Numbered from the stretch's first letter, positions 7,298-16,588 are shown. The stretch is DNA of 28,410 bases from Bacteroides sp. (GCA_014801595.1 JAAVDV010000043.1:1-28410), one strand, 5' to 3'. The notes: generated from the sequence alone by a model not told the origin. Numbers and translations: made by a program.

Positions 7298-8881
7298 ATG
7301 GCTAAGAAAGCGACAAATAAGAAAGACGCTATCCCGATGGAGGAGATGCTGTGGAAAGCGTGTGATGCTCTGCGTGGTTCGATAGAGCCAAGCGAGTATA
7401 AGCACGTAGTTCTCTCACTTATATTCTTAAAATACGCGGGGTTTCATTTTGAGAAACGCCGTCAGGAGATTATAGCTGCCGGACAGGAGGCATTCGTTGA
7501 TAACGTGGCTTTCTATACTGCAAAAAATGTGTTTTATCTTCCAGAAACTGCCCGATGGAGCTATCTGAAAGAGAACGCGAAGCAAAACGACATCACACTT
7601 AAAGTAGATAAAGCCCTTTCCGACATCGAAAAGGAGAACAAGTCACTTGCCGGAGCTTTGCCTAACAACTATTACAGTTCACTCGGTATCGAGGCTGAAA
7701 AGCTCGGTTCACTGATTGACAAGATAGACGGTTTTGACTCAATCTTAGAGAATGATAAGGAGAACGACATTATCGGCCGTGTCTATGAATACTTCCTCTC
7801 CAAATTTGCCATCAAGGAGGGAAAAGGTAAGGGAGAGTTCTATACACCCAAGACCATCGTCAATCTCATTGCCGAGATGATAGAACCATACGCGGGTATT
7901 ATTTACGACCCATGCTGTGGCTCGGGTGGTATGTTTGTGCAGTCGTTGAAGTTCGTTCAGAACCATAATGGCAACCGTCGTAATGTATCGGTCTATGGTC
8001 AGGAGTTTACCAAGACAACTTACAAGCTGGCGAAGATGAATCTCGCAATTCGAGGAATCGCTGCTAATCTCGGTGACTATGCCGCCAACACATTTACCGA
8101 TGACCGACATAAGGACTTGAAAGCAGACTTTATCATGGCAAATCCGCCCTTCAATCAGAAGGACTGGCGAGCCGATAATCAACTTACCGACGATCCTCGT
8201 TGGCAGGGCTATGACACTCCACCCACTTCCAATGCCAACTATGGATGGATTCTCAACATGGTGAGCAAGCTTTCAAGCAACGGGGTTGCCGGTTTCATTC
8301 TCGCAAACGGCGCACTTTCTGCCGACGGTACTGAGGGCGCAATCCGCCGTAAGATGATTGAAAAAGGACTTGTAGAAGCAATACTAATCCTTCCTAACAA
8401 CCTGTTCTATTCTACGGATATTTCCGTTACGCTTTGGATTCTCAATGCCAATAAGAAAGCTCGCATTGTTAAACGAAATGGAGAAGAGATCAAATATCGT
8501 GACCGAGAGAAAGAAGTTCTATTTATGGATCTTCGAAAGAGAGGCATACCATTTGAAAAGAAGTATGTTCAATTCTCACCAGAAACAATAGCTGAGGTTG
8601 CTGCTACATACCATAATTGGCAACGTGAGGGTTATACCGAAAAATATTCTGACGTACCTGAATATTGTAAATCAGTCCATGTATCTGATATTGCAGAAAA
8701 AGGTTTTTCTCTCGTACCTAGTAAATATATTGAATTTGCAAATAATGATGAGAATATCGACTTTGGCGAGAAAATGTATGAACTTCAGACTCAGTTGTCA
8801 GATATTCTAAAAGAGGAAGATTCATCTCGAAATGCAGTGCTTAATGTTTTCAAAGAACTCGGGTATGAAATCAAGTTATAA
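7298..8881 (+). CDS. hsdM: Type I restriction-modification methyltransferase subunit
   Basis: 527 aa, normal for HsdM. The N-terminal helical domain (residues about 12-150, ALRGSIEPSEYKHVVLSLIF) is followed by the N6-adenine methylase domain with GEFYTP (179-184), SAM-binding motif I DPCCGSGGM (204-212) and catalytic motif IV NPPF (282-285), all canonical. It methylates adenine in the sequence chosen by HsdS and also forms the core of the restriction complex. It is first in an operon with hsdS (17-nt overlap), hsdR and abiH. Its 3' third is visibly more AT-rich than the first two thirds, which fits recombination at the recognition-subunit end. Comparison with the degenerate methylase at 3851 shows what that protein lacks. 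Confidence 0.95.
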   Translation: MAKKATNKKDAIPMEEMLWKACDALRGSIEPSEYKHVVLSLIFLKYAGFHFEKRRQEIIAAGQEAFVDNVAFYTAKNVFYLPETARWSYLKENAKQNDITLKVDKALSDIEKENKSLAGALPNNYYSSLGIEAEKLGSLIDKIDGFDSILENDKENDIIGRVYEYFLSKFAIKEGKGKGEFYTPKTIVNLIAEMIEPYAGIIYDPCCGSGGMFVQSLKFVQNHNGNRRNVSVYGQEFTKTTYKLAKMNLAIRGIAANLGDYAANTFTDDRHKDLKADFIMANPPFNQKDWRADNQLTDDPRWQGYDTPPTSNANYGWILNMVSKLSSNGVAGFILANGALSADGTEGAIRRKMIEKGLVEAILILPNNLFYSTDISVTLWILNANKKARIVKRNGEEIKYRDREKEVLFMDLRKRGIPFEKKYVQFSPETIAEVAATYHNWQREGYTEKYSDVPEYCKSVHVSDIAEKGFSLVPSKYIEFANNDENIDFGEKMYELQTQLSDILKEEDSSRNAVLNVFKELGYEIKL

Positions 8882-10001
8882 GCGTCTTGGCGAGTACATA
8901 GAGGTCGTTGAAGAACGTAATCGTGATTTATCGGTTAAGCTTTCTCAGGGTATCTGTAATATGAAGTATTTTCAGGATCCTCGACAAGTGGCCGACAACT
9001 CTGCTGCTGATAAGATTGTACGTAAAGGTTGGTTCGCATACAATCGCGCTACTACACGTAACGGTGATAAAATCTCTATTGCATATCGTGATGGAGAAGA
9101 CTGCACTGTATCAGCGTCTTATCTTACTTTCAAAATAAAAGACGAGGAGTTGCTTAACCCATATTATCTGATGATGTGGTTTAAGCGTCCAGAGTTCGAC
9201 CGTTATGCGCGTTTTAAATCTCATGGGTCAGCTCACGAATACTTTGAATGGGAAGAGATGTGTGAGGTAATGTTACCTGTTCCACCGATAGAGGAGCAGC
9301 GAAAGATTGTGGCAGAGTATCAGGCAGTAGAGCGACGGATTGAAAACAACCGCCGCCTTATCGCCACGCTCGAAGCCACAGCCCAAACCATATACCGCAA
9401 AATGTTCGTTGACGACATCGATCCCAACAATCTTCCCGAAGGCTGGCGGATGGGAACAATTGAAGAGATATCAGAATTTGTTTGTGCGGGCACAATTCCG
9501 AATTATACTGATAATGGTAATAATTGGGTATTAGGACAGAAATGTAATTATAACCATACTTTTAATTTGGCAAAAGCAAGGAAGCATAATCCAAAAGCTT
9601 CAGTGATATTGTGCCAGAAAGGAGACGTTATTATAAATTCAACTGGGGAGGGAACTCTTGGCCGGGTTGGAATAATGAAATTTGACCCATATAATCTTAC
9701 TTTTGATTCGAATATGACGCTTGTTCGTCCCAAATCAGAATTATGGGTTGAATATACTTACCATTCGCTTGTTAGATTAGAACAGCACTTTATAAATATA
9801 TGTCAAGGTAGCACTAACCAGACAAGACTATATTGCTCTATGGTTCGTCCAACTGTTTGTATTGTGCCTCCTGAATCTTATGTATCACGTTTCCATTGTT
9901 TAAGTAACCCGATTCTTAAATATGAGGCGGAATTAGAGAATGAAGTTACGATATTTATAGAATTAAGTGAACTGCTACTTTCCAAACTCTCAAACCTATA
10001 G
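8865..10001 (+). CDS. hsdS: Type I restriction-modification specificity subunit
   Basis: 378 aa from the ATG at 8865 (MKSSYKRLGEYIEVVEERNR), which overlaps the hsdM stop by 17 nt. An in-frame ATG at 8832 would add 11 residues and is less likely. Target recognition domain 1 spans about 1-140 and ends in the conserved VMLPVPPIEEQRKIV. The central coiled-coil spacer spans about 141-185 (EYQAVERRIENNRRLIATLE). Domain 2 starts at LPEGWRMGTIEEI (190) and runs to about 345, with a short C-terminal helical region (ELENEVTIFIELSELLLSKL). It defines a bipartite DNA target, which cannot be read from sequence. The spacer is GC-richer than either recognition domain, a mosaic expected when target domains are exchanged by recombination. 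No second hsdS or recombinase gene is nearby, so on-site inversion is not indicated. Confidence 0.9.
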   Translation: MKSSYKRLGEYIEVVEERNRDLSVKLSQGICNMKYFQDPRQVADNSAADKIVRKGWFAYNRATTRNGDKISIAYRDGEDCTVSASYLTFKIKDEELLNPYYLMMWFKRPEFDRYARFKSHGSAHEYFEWEEMCEVMLPVPPIEEQRKIVAEYQAVERRIENNRRLIATLEATAQTIYRKMFVDDIDPNNLPEGWRMGTIEEISEFVCAGTIPNYTDNGNNWVLGQKCNYNHTFNLAKARKHNPKASVILCQKGDVIINSTGEGTLGRVGIMKFDPYNLTFDSNMTLVRPKSELWVEYTYHSLVRLEQHFINICQGSTNQTRLYCSMVRPTVCIVPPESYVSRFHCLSNPILKYEAELENEVTIFIELSELLLSKLSNL

Positions 10002-10004
10002 CGT

Positions 10005-13000
10005 ATGTCACACTTCTCAGAAGCTCAGTTAGAAAAGGTATTCGTAGACCTGTTCAGGGAGCAGGGGTACGACTATGTTCACGGCGACAGTATCAGCCGT
10101 GACGTCCGCGATGTGCTGCTGTATGACGATCTGCGCGATTTCCTGCGTAAAAAGTATCGTAACGTTGGGATTACAGAGAATGAGATTTCTACGGCTATTG
10201 CGCAACTGGAAAAGACTGATGGCGGAGGTGTGTATGCTGAAAATGTGGAGGCTATGCGTCGCATAATGGACGGCTTCACGATCAAGCGTGAAGATCCGAC
10301 CAAACCGAATCTATATATCAACGTCATCGACTTTGACCATGAGCATATAAAGAACAATACATTTAAGTTCGTCAATCAGTTCAGCATTGAGGGTGACCAT
10401 ACCCGTATTCCGGACGGCATCGTCTTCGTAAACGGTATCCCATTGGTAGTATTGGAGTTCAAGAATGCTATCAAGGAAAACACCACAATCGAGAACGCCT
10501 ATACTCAGCTAACAGTGCGTTATCGGCGTGACATACCGAAGCTGTTCCGCTATAACGCTTTTGTAGTAATCAGTGATGGCGTCAACAACCGTTTCGGTTC
10601 GCTTTTCGCCCCCTACGAGTTCTTCTACGGATGGCGGAAGGTTGAGCATGATGACCCGGAGGTGGAAGGTGGTTTCAATTCCATGTTTACCATGATGCAG
10701 GGCCTTTTCCGTAAAGACAGACTCTTGGACGTCGTTCATAACTTCCTGTTCTTTCCCGACACCCCGAAGCAAGAAGATAAGATTGTATGCCGTTATCCTC
10801 AGTATTTCGCCACGACTCTACTTTTTGACAATATCCTGAAGCATAGCCGCCAGAATCCGGATGGCGATGGTAAGGGAGGAACATACTTCGGCGCCACAGG
10901 ATGCGGAAAGTCATACACCATGTTGTATCTCACGCGACAGCTCATGCGTACAACAAAGTTGAGCAGTCCGACAATCGTGCTGATTACAGACCGCACTGAC
11001 CTCGACGACCAACTCGCAAAGCAGTTTATCAACGCCAAGAAATTTATTGGTGACGAGATAATCATGCAGGTAAATAGTCGTGAGGATTTGAAGACACAAC
11101 TGGAGAACAGAACTTCCGGTGGTGTATTCCTGACTACTATCCAGAAGTTTGAGGAGAACACCGGCTTGTTAAGCAACCGTGCTAATATTATCTGTATTTC
11201 CGATGAGGCCCATCGCTCACAAGCAGGATTGGAACAGAAGACTACAGTGACTGATAAGGGCGTTAAGCGTCGTTATGGATTTGCGAAGTATCTGCGAGAC
11301 TCGTTCCCTAAAGCAACCTACGTCGGATTTACCGGCACACCGCTCGACAATACGATTGACGTATTCGGTCCAATAGTTACGCGCTATACCATGACCGAGG
11401 CCGTCGCTGATGAAATCACTCGCAAAATAGTCTATGAAGGACGTGCCGCCAAAGTCCTGCTCAACTCGGACAAGGTGAAGGAGATTGAGAAATACTACGC
11501 GAAATGCAAGGATGAAGGAGCGAGTGATTATGCCATAGAGGAAAGCAAGAAACAGATGACCCGCATCGATGTCATCCTAAACGATCCAGAACTACTTGCC
11601 AATATAGCGGCTGATTTTGTTGAGCATTACGAAAAGCGTGTTGAAGAGGGTTCTACAGTGGAAGGTAAAGCCATGATTGTGTGCAGCAACCGTTCCATCG
11701 CATGGAACCTATATCAAGCCATCATCAAGCTACGTCCCGAATGGGAGGAAGTTAAGGAGTGTATCGAGGGAGAGACACTAACCGACAAGGAACGCGAGGA
11801 GATTAAGCCGATGCCCCGCATCTCTCTTGTGATGACAAGAGACAAGGATGACGAGCCAAAGCTATATCAGCATCTGGGCACGGATGAATACCGCAAGACG
11901 CTCGATAAGCAGTTCAAGGCAGTCAAGAGCAATTTCAAGATAGCCATAGTAGTAGATATGTGGATCACGGGCTTTGATGTGCCGAGTCTTGACACGATGT
12001 ATTGCTTCAAGCCGTTGCAGATGCACACGCTCGTACAGACAATCTCGCGTGTCAATCGAGTCTATCCCGGAAAAGAGAAAGGACTGGTAGTTGACTATCT
12101 CGGAATAAAGCGTCAGATGAATGCCGCCCTTTCCCATTATGCCGGAGGAAAAGTGGACGGTCATTCCCTTGACACCATAGAGCAGTCGCTGAAAGTGGTA
12201 AAGGATGAACTTGACATTATCCGTCGTCAATTCCACAAGTTTGATTGGCACAACTACTTCACCACCGATGGAATTGAGCAGGTGAATGTGCTTAATGGAG
12301 CTGTGGAATATGTGCTAAGAACCAAGGAATCGGAAACCAAGTTCATGCAACACTGTAAGAAGATGAAGTCTGCCTTTGCTATCTGTTGCAACAGTGACCT
12401 GATTTCAAAGGAAGAGGAAGATGATATTCATTTCTTCTTTGCCGTCCGCTCGATCATATTCAAACTTACGAAGGGAGATTCGGCAGATACCGCGAAGATG
12501 AACCGTCACGTGGCAGGGATGATAAAGGATGCCCTTATCAGCGAGACTGTGGAAGAGATCGCCAACATCGGTGTCAATGCTGAGAGTGAGATAGATCTTC
12601 TTTCTTCCGAGTATATGAAGCGATTGGCCCAACTGCCTGAGAAGAATACCAAAGTCAAGCTTATGGAGCAGCTTCTCAAAAAGGTCATCGAATCAGTCCG
12701 CAAGGTCAATAAGCAGAAAGGTGTTGACTTCACTCAGCGCCTTGAAGATATTGTGAAGCGTTACAACGACAGATCGGATGATGCGGCACTTGCCAACGAC
12801 GTTATTGACGACGTGGTACAGCAGATGCTCGACCTTATGGAAGACGTGAAGGACTCACGGACAGCCGGGGATGAGATAGGTCTTTCATTTCAGGAAATGG
12901 CATTTTTCGACATACTGAAAGCCGTGGCAATCAAATATGATTTCATTGCCGATTTCCCTGACGACAAACTGTCCGGACTTGCGAAGCAGGTCAAGGTGCT

Positions 13001-13232
13001 TGTGGAACAACAGGCAACCGTAGCCGACTGGAACAACCGCGACGATATAAAGGCTGAATTGAAAATGAATATCATTATTCTGCTTGCCACAGCCGGTTAT
13101 CCGCCAAAAATCCATGATGAGGTATTCAAGGAAATTCTCGAACAAGCCGAGAACTTCAAGCGACATGCTCCGTCATTCGGATATTCAGTTGACGATTATG
13201 ATGATACAATCTCTATAGCTGCAGAACCTTAA
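10005..13232 (+). CDS. hsdR: Type I restriction-modification restriction/translocase subunit
   Basis: 1075 aa, full length. N-terminal nuclease domain with the PD-ExK residues D137 (IPDGIVFVNG) and E151-x-K153 (VVLEFKNA). Superfamily 2 translocase follows with Walker A GATGCGKSYT (296-305), DEAH (400-403, ISDEAHRSQ), motif III TGTPLD (443-448), and motif VI in VQTISRVNRVYPGK. A C-terminal helical region should dock on HsdM. It binds unmodified DNA with HsdM2S, translocates using ATP and cuts at a distance. The start is 3 nt after hsdS, so it is surely in the same transcript. Everything needed for activity is visible. The composition is GC-richer than the neighbouring genes of the island. Confidence 0.95.
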   Translation: MSHFSEAQLEKVFVDLFREQGYDYVHGDSISRDVRDVLLYDDLRDFLRKKYRNVGITENEISTAIAQLEKTDGGGVYAENVEAMRRIMDGFTIKREDPTKPNLYINVIDFDHEHIKNNTFKFVNQFSIEGDHTRIPDGIVFVNGIPLVVLEFKNAIKENTTIENAYTQLTVRYRRDIPKLFRYNAFVVISDGVNNRFGSLFAPYEFFYGWRKVEHDDPEVEGGFNSMFTMMQGLFRKDRLLDVVHNFLFFPDTPKQEDKIVCRYPQYFATTLLFDNILKHSRQNPDGDGKGGTYFGATGCGKSYTMLYLTRQLMRTTKLSSPTIVLITDRTDLDDQLAKQFINAKKFIGDEIIMQVNSREDLKTQLENRTSGGVFLTTIQKFEENTGLLSNRANIICISDEAHRSQAGLEQKTTVTDKGVKRRYGFAKYLRDSFPKATYVGFTGTPLDNTIDVFGPIVTRYTMTEAVADEITRKIVYEGRAAKVLLNSDKVKEIEKYYAKCKDEGASDYAIEESKKQMTRIDVILNDPELLANIAADFVEHYEKRVEEGSTVEGKAMIVCSNRSIAWNLYQAIIKLRPEWEEVKECIEGETLTDKEREEIKPMPRISLVMTRDKDDEPKLYQHLGTDEYRKTLDKQFKAVKSNFKIAIVVDMWITGFDVPSLDTMYCFKPLQMHTLVQTISRVNRVYPGKEKGLVVDYLGIKRQMNAALSHYAGGKVDGHSLDTIEQSLKVVKDELDIIRRQFHKFDWHNYFTTDGIEQVNVLNGAVEYVLRTKESETKFMQHCKKMKSAFAICCNSDLISKEEEDDIHFFFAVRSIIFKLTKGDSADTAKMNRHVAGMIKDALISETVEEIANIGVNAESEIDLLSSEYMKRLAQLPEKNTKVKLMEQLLKKVIESVRKVNKQKGVDFTQRLEDIVKRYNDRSDDAALANDVIDDVVQQMLDLMEDVKDSRTAGDEIGLSFQEMAFFDILKAVAIKYDFIADFPDDKLSGLAKQVKVLVEQQATVADWNNRDDIKAELKMNIIILLATAGYPPKIHDEVFKEILEQAENFKRHAPSFGYSVDDYDDTISIAAEP

Positions 13233-13245
13233 AAGTCATAAATAT

Positions 13246-14247
13246 ATGGGAAAGAAATTACTGATTTTGGGTAATGGATTCGATCTTGCATTCGGATTTT
13301 GGACTTCTTATGCAAATTTTGTAAATGTTCGTGCTGGTAAAGATTATAGCTTCTGGCCTTTTAGAGAGTCCCCTACTGGCAAATTCCAAAGTGAATCATT
13401 ACATCACCATTTTTATAATTTTGTCGAAGAGCATTCAGATGAGTTAGGGCGTATAAAGTGGATAGATATTGAAGGAGAATTATGGAAATATGTTGATTCT
13501 AAAAAGGGGATGCCGGTTAATGCTGAACTTGTACAGGAGGATGAGAGGAACTATAATAGTCTGGTTTATCAACTTCAGACATATCTTTCAGCAATTTATC
13601 CCAATAGGAGAAACAATGATATAGACACTACTTTACCAGTAGAAATTCTCAAGGCCATTAAAAATAACGGAAGTTTTAATCTTATCTATACATTTAACTA
13701 TACTGATCCCACTCATATTTTAGGCAGATACGCTGGCTATTCAAGTAATGAAATGCCTAAAGTTAAGTATATGCATGGTTCTCTTGCGGATAAAAATATT
13801 GTTTTGGGATTTAATGAGGATTCATCATTGCCGCAGGATTATGATTTTATGTTCAAGTGTGATAAGATTGAACCGCATAATTTAGCTAACGATTTACTTG
13901 ATGCTGATGAGATAATTGTTTATGGATTATCTTTTGGACATATTGATGGTATATACTTTAAGCCATTTTTGGAACAATTAAGTTCTGATGTTACAGCCAA
14001 ACAAAAGCCGCGATTCTCAATAATAACTTATGATAGTTACTCTGCCAAATCAATTCAACGAAATCTTAGGGCAATGGGACTGTCAAGAGAAAAAATAAAT
14101 AATAGCCTTGAATTCAGAATTATACCTATTCATGAAATTGAATGGGATACGACTGTCCGCAATAATTACAATTCGTTTCTTGAAAACTTAAAACCAATGC
14201 CTTCAATTATCATAGGGCGTAATCCGTACAACAAATGGCAGTGGTAA
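13246..14247 (+). CDS. AbiH-family abortive-infection protein
   Basis: 333 aa. The N-terminus LLILGNGFDLAFGFWTSYANF (5-25) is the nucleotide-binding-like signature of AbiH; TFNYT (149-153), MHGS (176-179), LGFN (187-190) and VYGLSFGHID (225-234) are the later conserved blocks. AbiH was first described as a lactococcal abortive-infection protein; its activity is unknown. The pattern of GNG and HG motifs is shared with SIR2-like proteins, so an NAD-linked activity is possible but unproven. The gene starts 13 nt after hsdR and probably forms the last gene of the hsd transcript, as a backup that would stop growth if restriction fails. It is more AT-rich than hsdR, which suggests a separate origin. 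Confidence 0.8.
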   Translation: MGKKLLILGNGFDLAFGFWTSYANFVNVRAGKDYSFWPFRESPTGKFQSESLHHHFYNFVEEHSDELGRIKWIDIEGELWKYVDSKKGMPVNAELVQEDERNYNSLVYQLQTYLSAIYPNRRNNDIDTTLPVEILKAIKNNGSFNLIYTFNYTDPTHILGRYAGYSSNEMPKVKYMHGSLADKNIVLGFNEDSSLPQDYDFMFKCDKIEPHNLANDLLDADEIIVYGLSFGHIDGIYFKPFLEQLSSDVTAKQKPRFSIITYDSYSAKSIQRNLRAMGLSREKINNSLEFRIIPIHEIEWDTTVRNNYNSFLENLKPMPSIIIGRNPYNKWQW

Positions 14248-14281
14248 ACATTAATTCAAAAGATTGGATAAATTGTAAGTA

Positions 14282-14389
14282 ATGAGCAAGAAGTCGATAC
14301 GGTTTTTCAATGGTCGCGAGGTGAGGGCCATCTGTGATGACGAGAACAACTGCCGGTGGTTATCGGCTACTGACGTGGTGTGCGATTGA
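14282..14389 (+). pseudogene. Bro-N/antirepressor-type gene remnant
   Basis: A 35-codon frame reads MSKKSIRFFNGREVRAICDD, then ENNCRWLSATDVVCD and a stop. This is the opening of a Bro-N domain: the 'F-x-G-x-x-V-R' strand and 'W-x-S-A-T-D-V-V' are its hallmarks, usually followed by about 70 more residues plus a C-terminal domain. Everything after ATDVV is gone. It lies between abiH and the AlbA-type gene and is probably the scar of an earlier prophage or toxin-type gene replaced by recombination. Confidence 0.6.
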
Positions 14390-14410
14390 AAATACTTTTA
14401 AAAAATTGAT

Positions 14411-16243
14411 ATGGAATCTGACTATATAAAAGAGAGTTTGCAAATCAAAGGATTTATTGACGAACTGCTCGCCAACAAAGAGAGTGGCGAGGTGGAGTTC
14501 AAGTCGGCGAAAGGCGGTTTCCCTGGGGCATTCTGGGAAACCTATTCCTCTTTTGCAAATACTGACGGCGGCGTGGTGATATTCGGAGTCAGAGAAAAAC
14601 ATGGCATTTTTTCGGTAGACCCTCTGAACGAAGCGACTGTGACAGACTTCAAGAAAAAGTTTTCCGACTTGCAACATGACCGCGAAAAAGTCAGTCTGCC
14701 ACTTTTGACGGATAAAGACGTTGTGAGCGAAGCGTATGGCGACGGATATATACTTGCGTTTTTTATTCCGAGAGCAACCAGAGACCAACGCCCGGTGTAT
14801 GTCGGATTAGACCCTATGACAGGCACATACCGACGGGACCATGAGGGGGACTATAGATGCGAGCCATCGACAGTATCCCAAATGTTTGCTGACAGGAAGA
14901 ACTCCGAGGTGCTTCAGGAGGCAAGAATATTACCAAATTATAGGTGGGACGACATTGACCTTACATCATTTCGCCAGTATCGCACATTGTTTACCAATCT
15001 GACACCTTCACATCCATGGGCTGTACTTGAGGATTTGGAACTGATGAAGAAACTTGGAGGCTACCGTAAGGATAGAATATCGGGAGAAGAGGGTTTTACT
15101 CTTGCCGGACTGCTGATGTTTGGAAAGACCGAGGCCATCACCGATGTGGCTTGTCTGCCGGACTTTATGCTTGATTATCGAGACATCCCGCAAGATACGA
15201 GCAAAACGAGGTGGATCGACCGGGTTTATCCCGATGGCACATGGGAATGCAATCTGTTTCAATTCTACAGACGTGTATTACCCAAACTTCATGCGTTCTT
15301 GCCAAAACCCTTTGTTCTCAAAGGAGATGAACGACAGGAAGATACACCTACTCACGAAGCGGTCAGAGAAGCATTTATCAACTTGTGTGTTCATGCAAGC
15401 TATAGCCGTTCACCGAGGCTGGTTGTTGAAAAGCGTCCTGACGGAATTGTGATGCGCAATCCCGGGACACTGCTGATTTCTGTTCCACAGTATTATGAAG
15501 GCGGACATAGCGAGTGCCGTAACCCCTCTCTTCAGAAAATGTTTGGATTGATAGGACGCTCAGATAAAGCCGGCAGTGGAGTTGACAAAATTCTTGAAGG
15601 ATGGAAATATGCCAAATGGCGTAGACCGTATATAAACGAGAAGAGTCATCCGGATGTGGTAGAACTATACCTGCCATTGGAATCTTTGGTGTCAGATTCA
15701 ACCATAGCCGAATTAAAAAGTATTTTTGGCAACAACATCATCGAGTTGCCCCATAACGAGATTATTATTCTCTCAATGGCCACGACAGAGGATGAAGTAT
15801 CAAACGCCAGTCTTCAAAACGCTATAAATCTTCATCCAAGTGACCTCAGCAAGCTTTTGAGAAAGATGTGCAACGACGGAATGCTTGTCGCATCCGGTTT
15901 TGGCAGAGGCACAACTTATCGCCTAAACCGAGGTAATGTTGCAAGTTCTGATGTTGCAAGCTCTAACCTTGCAAGCTCTAACCTTGCAAGCTCTAACCTT
16001 GCAAGCTCCGATGTTGCAAGTTCAAAGAAACGCAGTAGAGCTACCGATGAAGAAAATGTTATGTCAATGATAAGAGAGGCTTGTCGCCATCAATGGCTGC
16101 TCGCAAAAGATATTTCACGTAAGATAGGTCGCCATCCAACGCATACAAGAACTATAATCAAAAAAATGCTTGACAGAGGGGAGCTTAAACAGGAATTTCC
16201 AAATCAGCCGACACATCCGGCACAACGGTATCACACTGTATGA
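14411..16243 (+). CDS. AlbA_2 (Schlafen-type) / RecG-like ATP-binding regulator
   Basis: 610 aa. Residues about 23-130 are an AlbA_2 domain (GEVEFKSAKGGFPGAFWETY, then SSFANTDGGVVIFGV at 46-60), seen in bacterial Schlafen-like proteins that bind nucleic acid. About 310-420 is a C-terminal HATPase_c_4-like segment (THEAVREAFINLCVHASYSR at about 313, RNPGTLLI, and AGSGVDKILEGW at about 387). Two winged-helix-like stretches follow (about 450-505 and 545-600). Between them lie six pentapeptide repeats (509-538). In the usual domain set the ATPase part binds ATP and the ends bind DNA; the biological role is unclear, often described as transcriptional regulators. The upstream context is a Bro-N scar; no promoter with a clear -7 box is seen. 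Confident about domains, not about function. Confidence 0.75.
   Translation: MESDYIKESLQIKGFIDELLANKESGEVEFKSAKGGFPGAFWETYSSFANTDGGVVIFGVREKHGIFSVDPLNEATVTDFKKKFSDLQHDREKVSLPLLTDKDVVSEAYGDGYILAFFIPRATRDQRPVYVGLDPMTGTYRRDHEGDYRCEPSTVSQMFADRKNSEVLQEARILPNYRWDDIDLTSFRQYRTLFTNLTPSHPWAVLEDLELMKKLGGYRKDRISGEEGFTLAGLLMFGKTEAITDVACLPDFMLDYRDIPQDTSKTRWIDRVYPDGTWECNLFQFYRRVLPKLHAFLPKPFVLKGDERQEDTPTHEAVREAFINLCVHASYSRSPRLVVEKRPDGIVMRNPGTLLISVPQYYEGGHSECRNPSLQKMFGLIGRSDKAGSGVDKILEGWKYAKWRRPYINEKSHPDVVELYLPLESLVSDSTIAELKSIFGNNIIELPHNEIIILSMATTEDEVSNASLQNAINLHPSDLSKLLRKMCNDGMLVASGFGRGTTYRLNRGNVASSDVASSNLASSNLASSNLASSDVASSKKRSRATDEENVMSMIREACRHQWLLAKDISRKIGRHPTHTRTIIKKMLDRGELKQEFPNQPTHPAQRYHTV
15935..16024 (+). 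repeat. Six tandem 15-bp units in the AlbA-type gene
   Basis: Each unit encodes five residues: NVASS, DVASS, NLASS, NLASS, NLASS, DVASS. The three middle units are identical in DNA except for one final base. Length is a multiple of three, so gain or loss of a unit keeps the frame. The segment forms a flexible Ser/Ala-rich linker between two DNA-binding-like parts, and its near-perfect repetition makes it a likely variable-number site. Confidence 0.9.
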
Positions 16244-16274
16244 TTCCGTGGTTTATTGTCATGAGAAGACATTT

Positions 16275-16299
16275 AACTCGTGAGTGACACTCACGGGTT
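16275..16299. repeat. Hairpin repeat, left copy
   Basis: A 25-bp near-palindrome (AACTCGTGAGTG, a 1-nt centre, then CACTCACGGGTT) 31 nt after the AlbA-type gene. It is nearly identical to 16809-16833. It could end transcription of the gene to the left, but there is no T-run. Confidence 0.75.
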
Positions 16300-16332
16300 C
16301 AAATTCAATCATCAAAGAATATAATATACAAT

Positions 16333-16575
16333 ATGGATACAAACAACGACATATACCGCCGGATTCATTTCGCTGTAATGGCGATTGAGAGCGGAGCACG
16401 GAAATTGGGCATCTCCGGCAAGGAGATGCACGACCGATTGAGCAAACAAGGCTTAATCAAAAACAGGCTCATAAAAAGGTATGAGGAACTTCATACGCAA
16501 AGCCTCGATTGGGTTGCCAACGACATTAGCGAGACACTTCTAAATTGGGAGGCTGAACTAGTTGTGCCGGAATAA
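16333..16575 (+). CDS. DUF3791-type small protein
   Basis: 80 aa. The pattern 'hhFAVMAIE...LGISGKEMHDRLSKQGLI', a short helix 'KNRLIKRYEELHTQSLDWVANDI' and a final helix is that of DUF3791 proteins, which are small helical proteins common in gut Bacteroidales and Firmicutes. They usually occur as a pair followed by a DUF3990 protein with an ADP-ribosyltransferase-like fold. An antitoxin-like or accessory role has been suggested by that context, but no function is established to my knowledge. Here a second small gene follows 13 nt later and no DUF3990 gene is visible. The pair is bracketed by two copies of a 25-bp hairpin. Confidence 0.65.
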   Translation: MDTNNDIYRRIHFAVMAIESGARKLGISGKEMHDRLSKQGLIKNRLIKRYEELHTQSLDWVANDISETLLNWEAELVVPE

Positions 16576-16588
16576 ATGGTTATAACGT

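Noticed and set aside
8865..10001. Phase-variable hsdS by inversion
   Set aside because: No second or partial hsdS with inverted recognition domains and no recombinase gene is near; inverted repeats around the gene were not seen.
15935..16024. CRISPR-like array
   Set aside because: Units are 15 bp, contiguous and in frame inside a gene; there are no spacers and no cas genes in the window.
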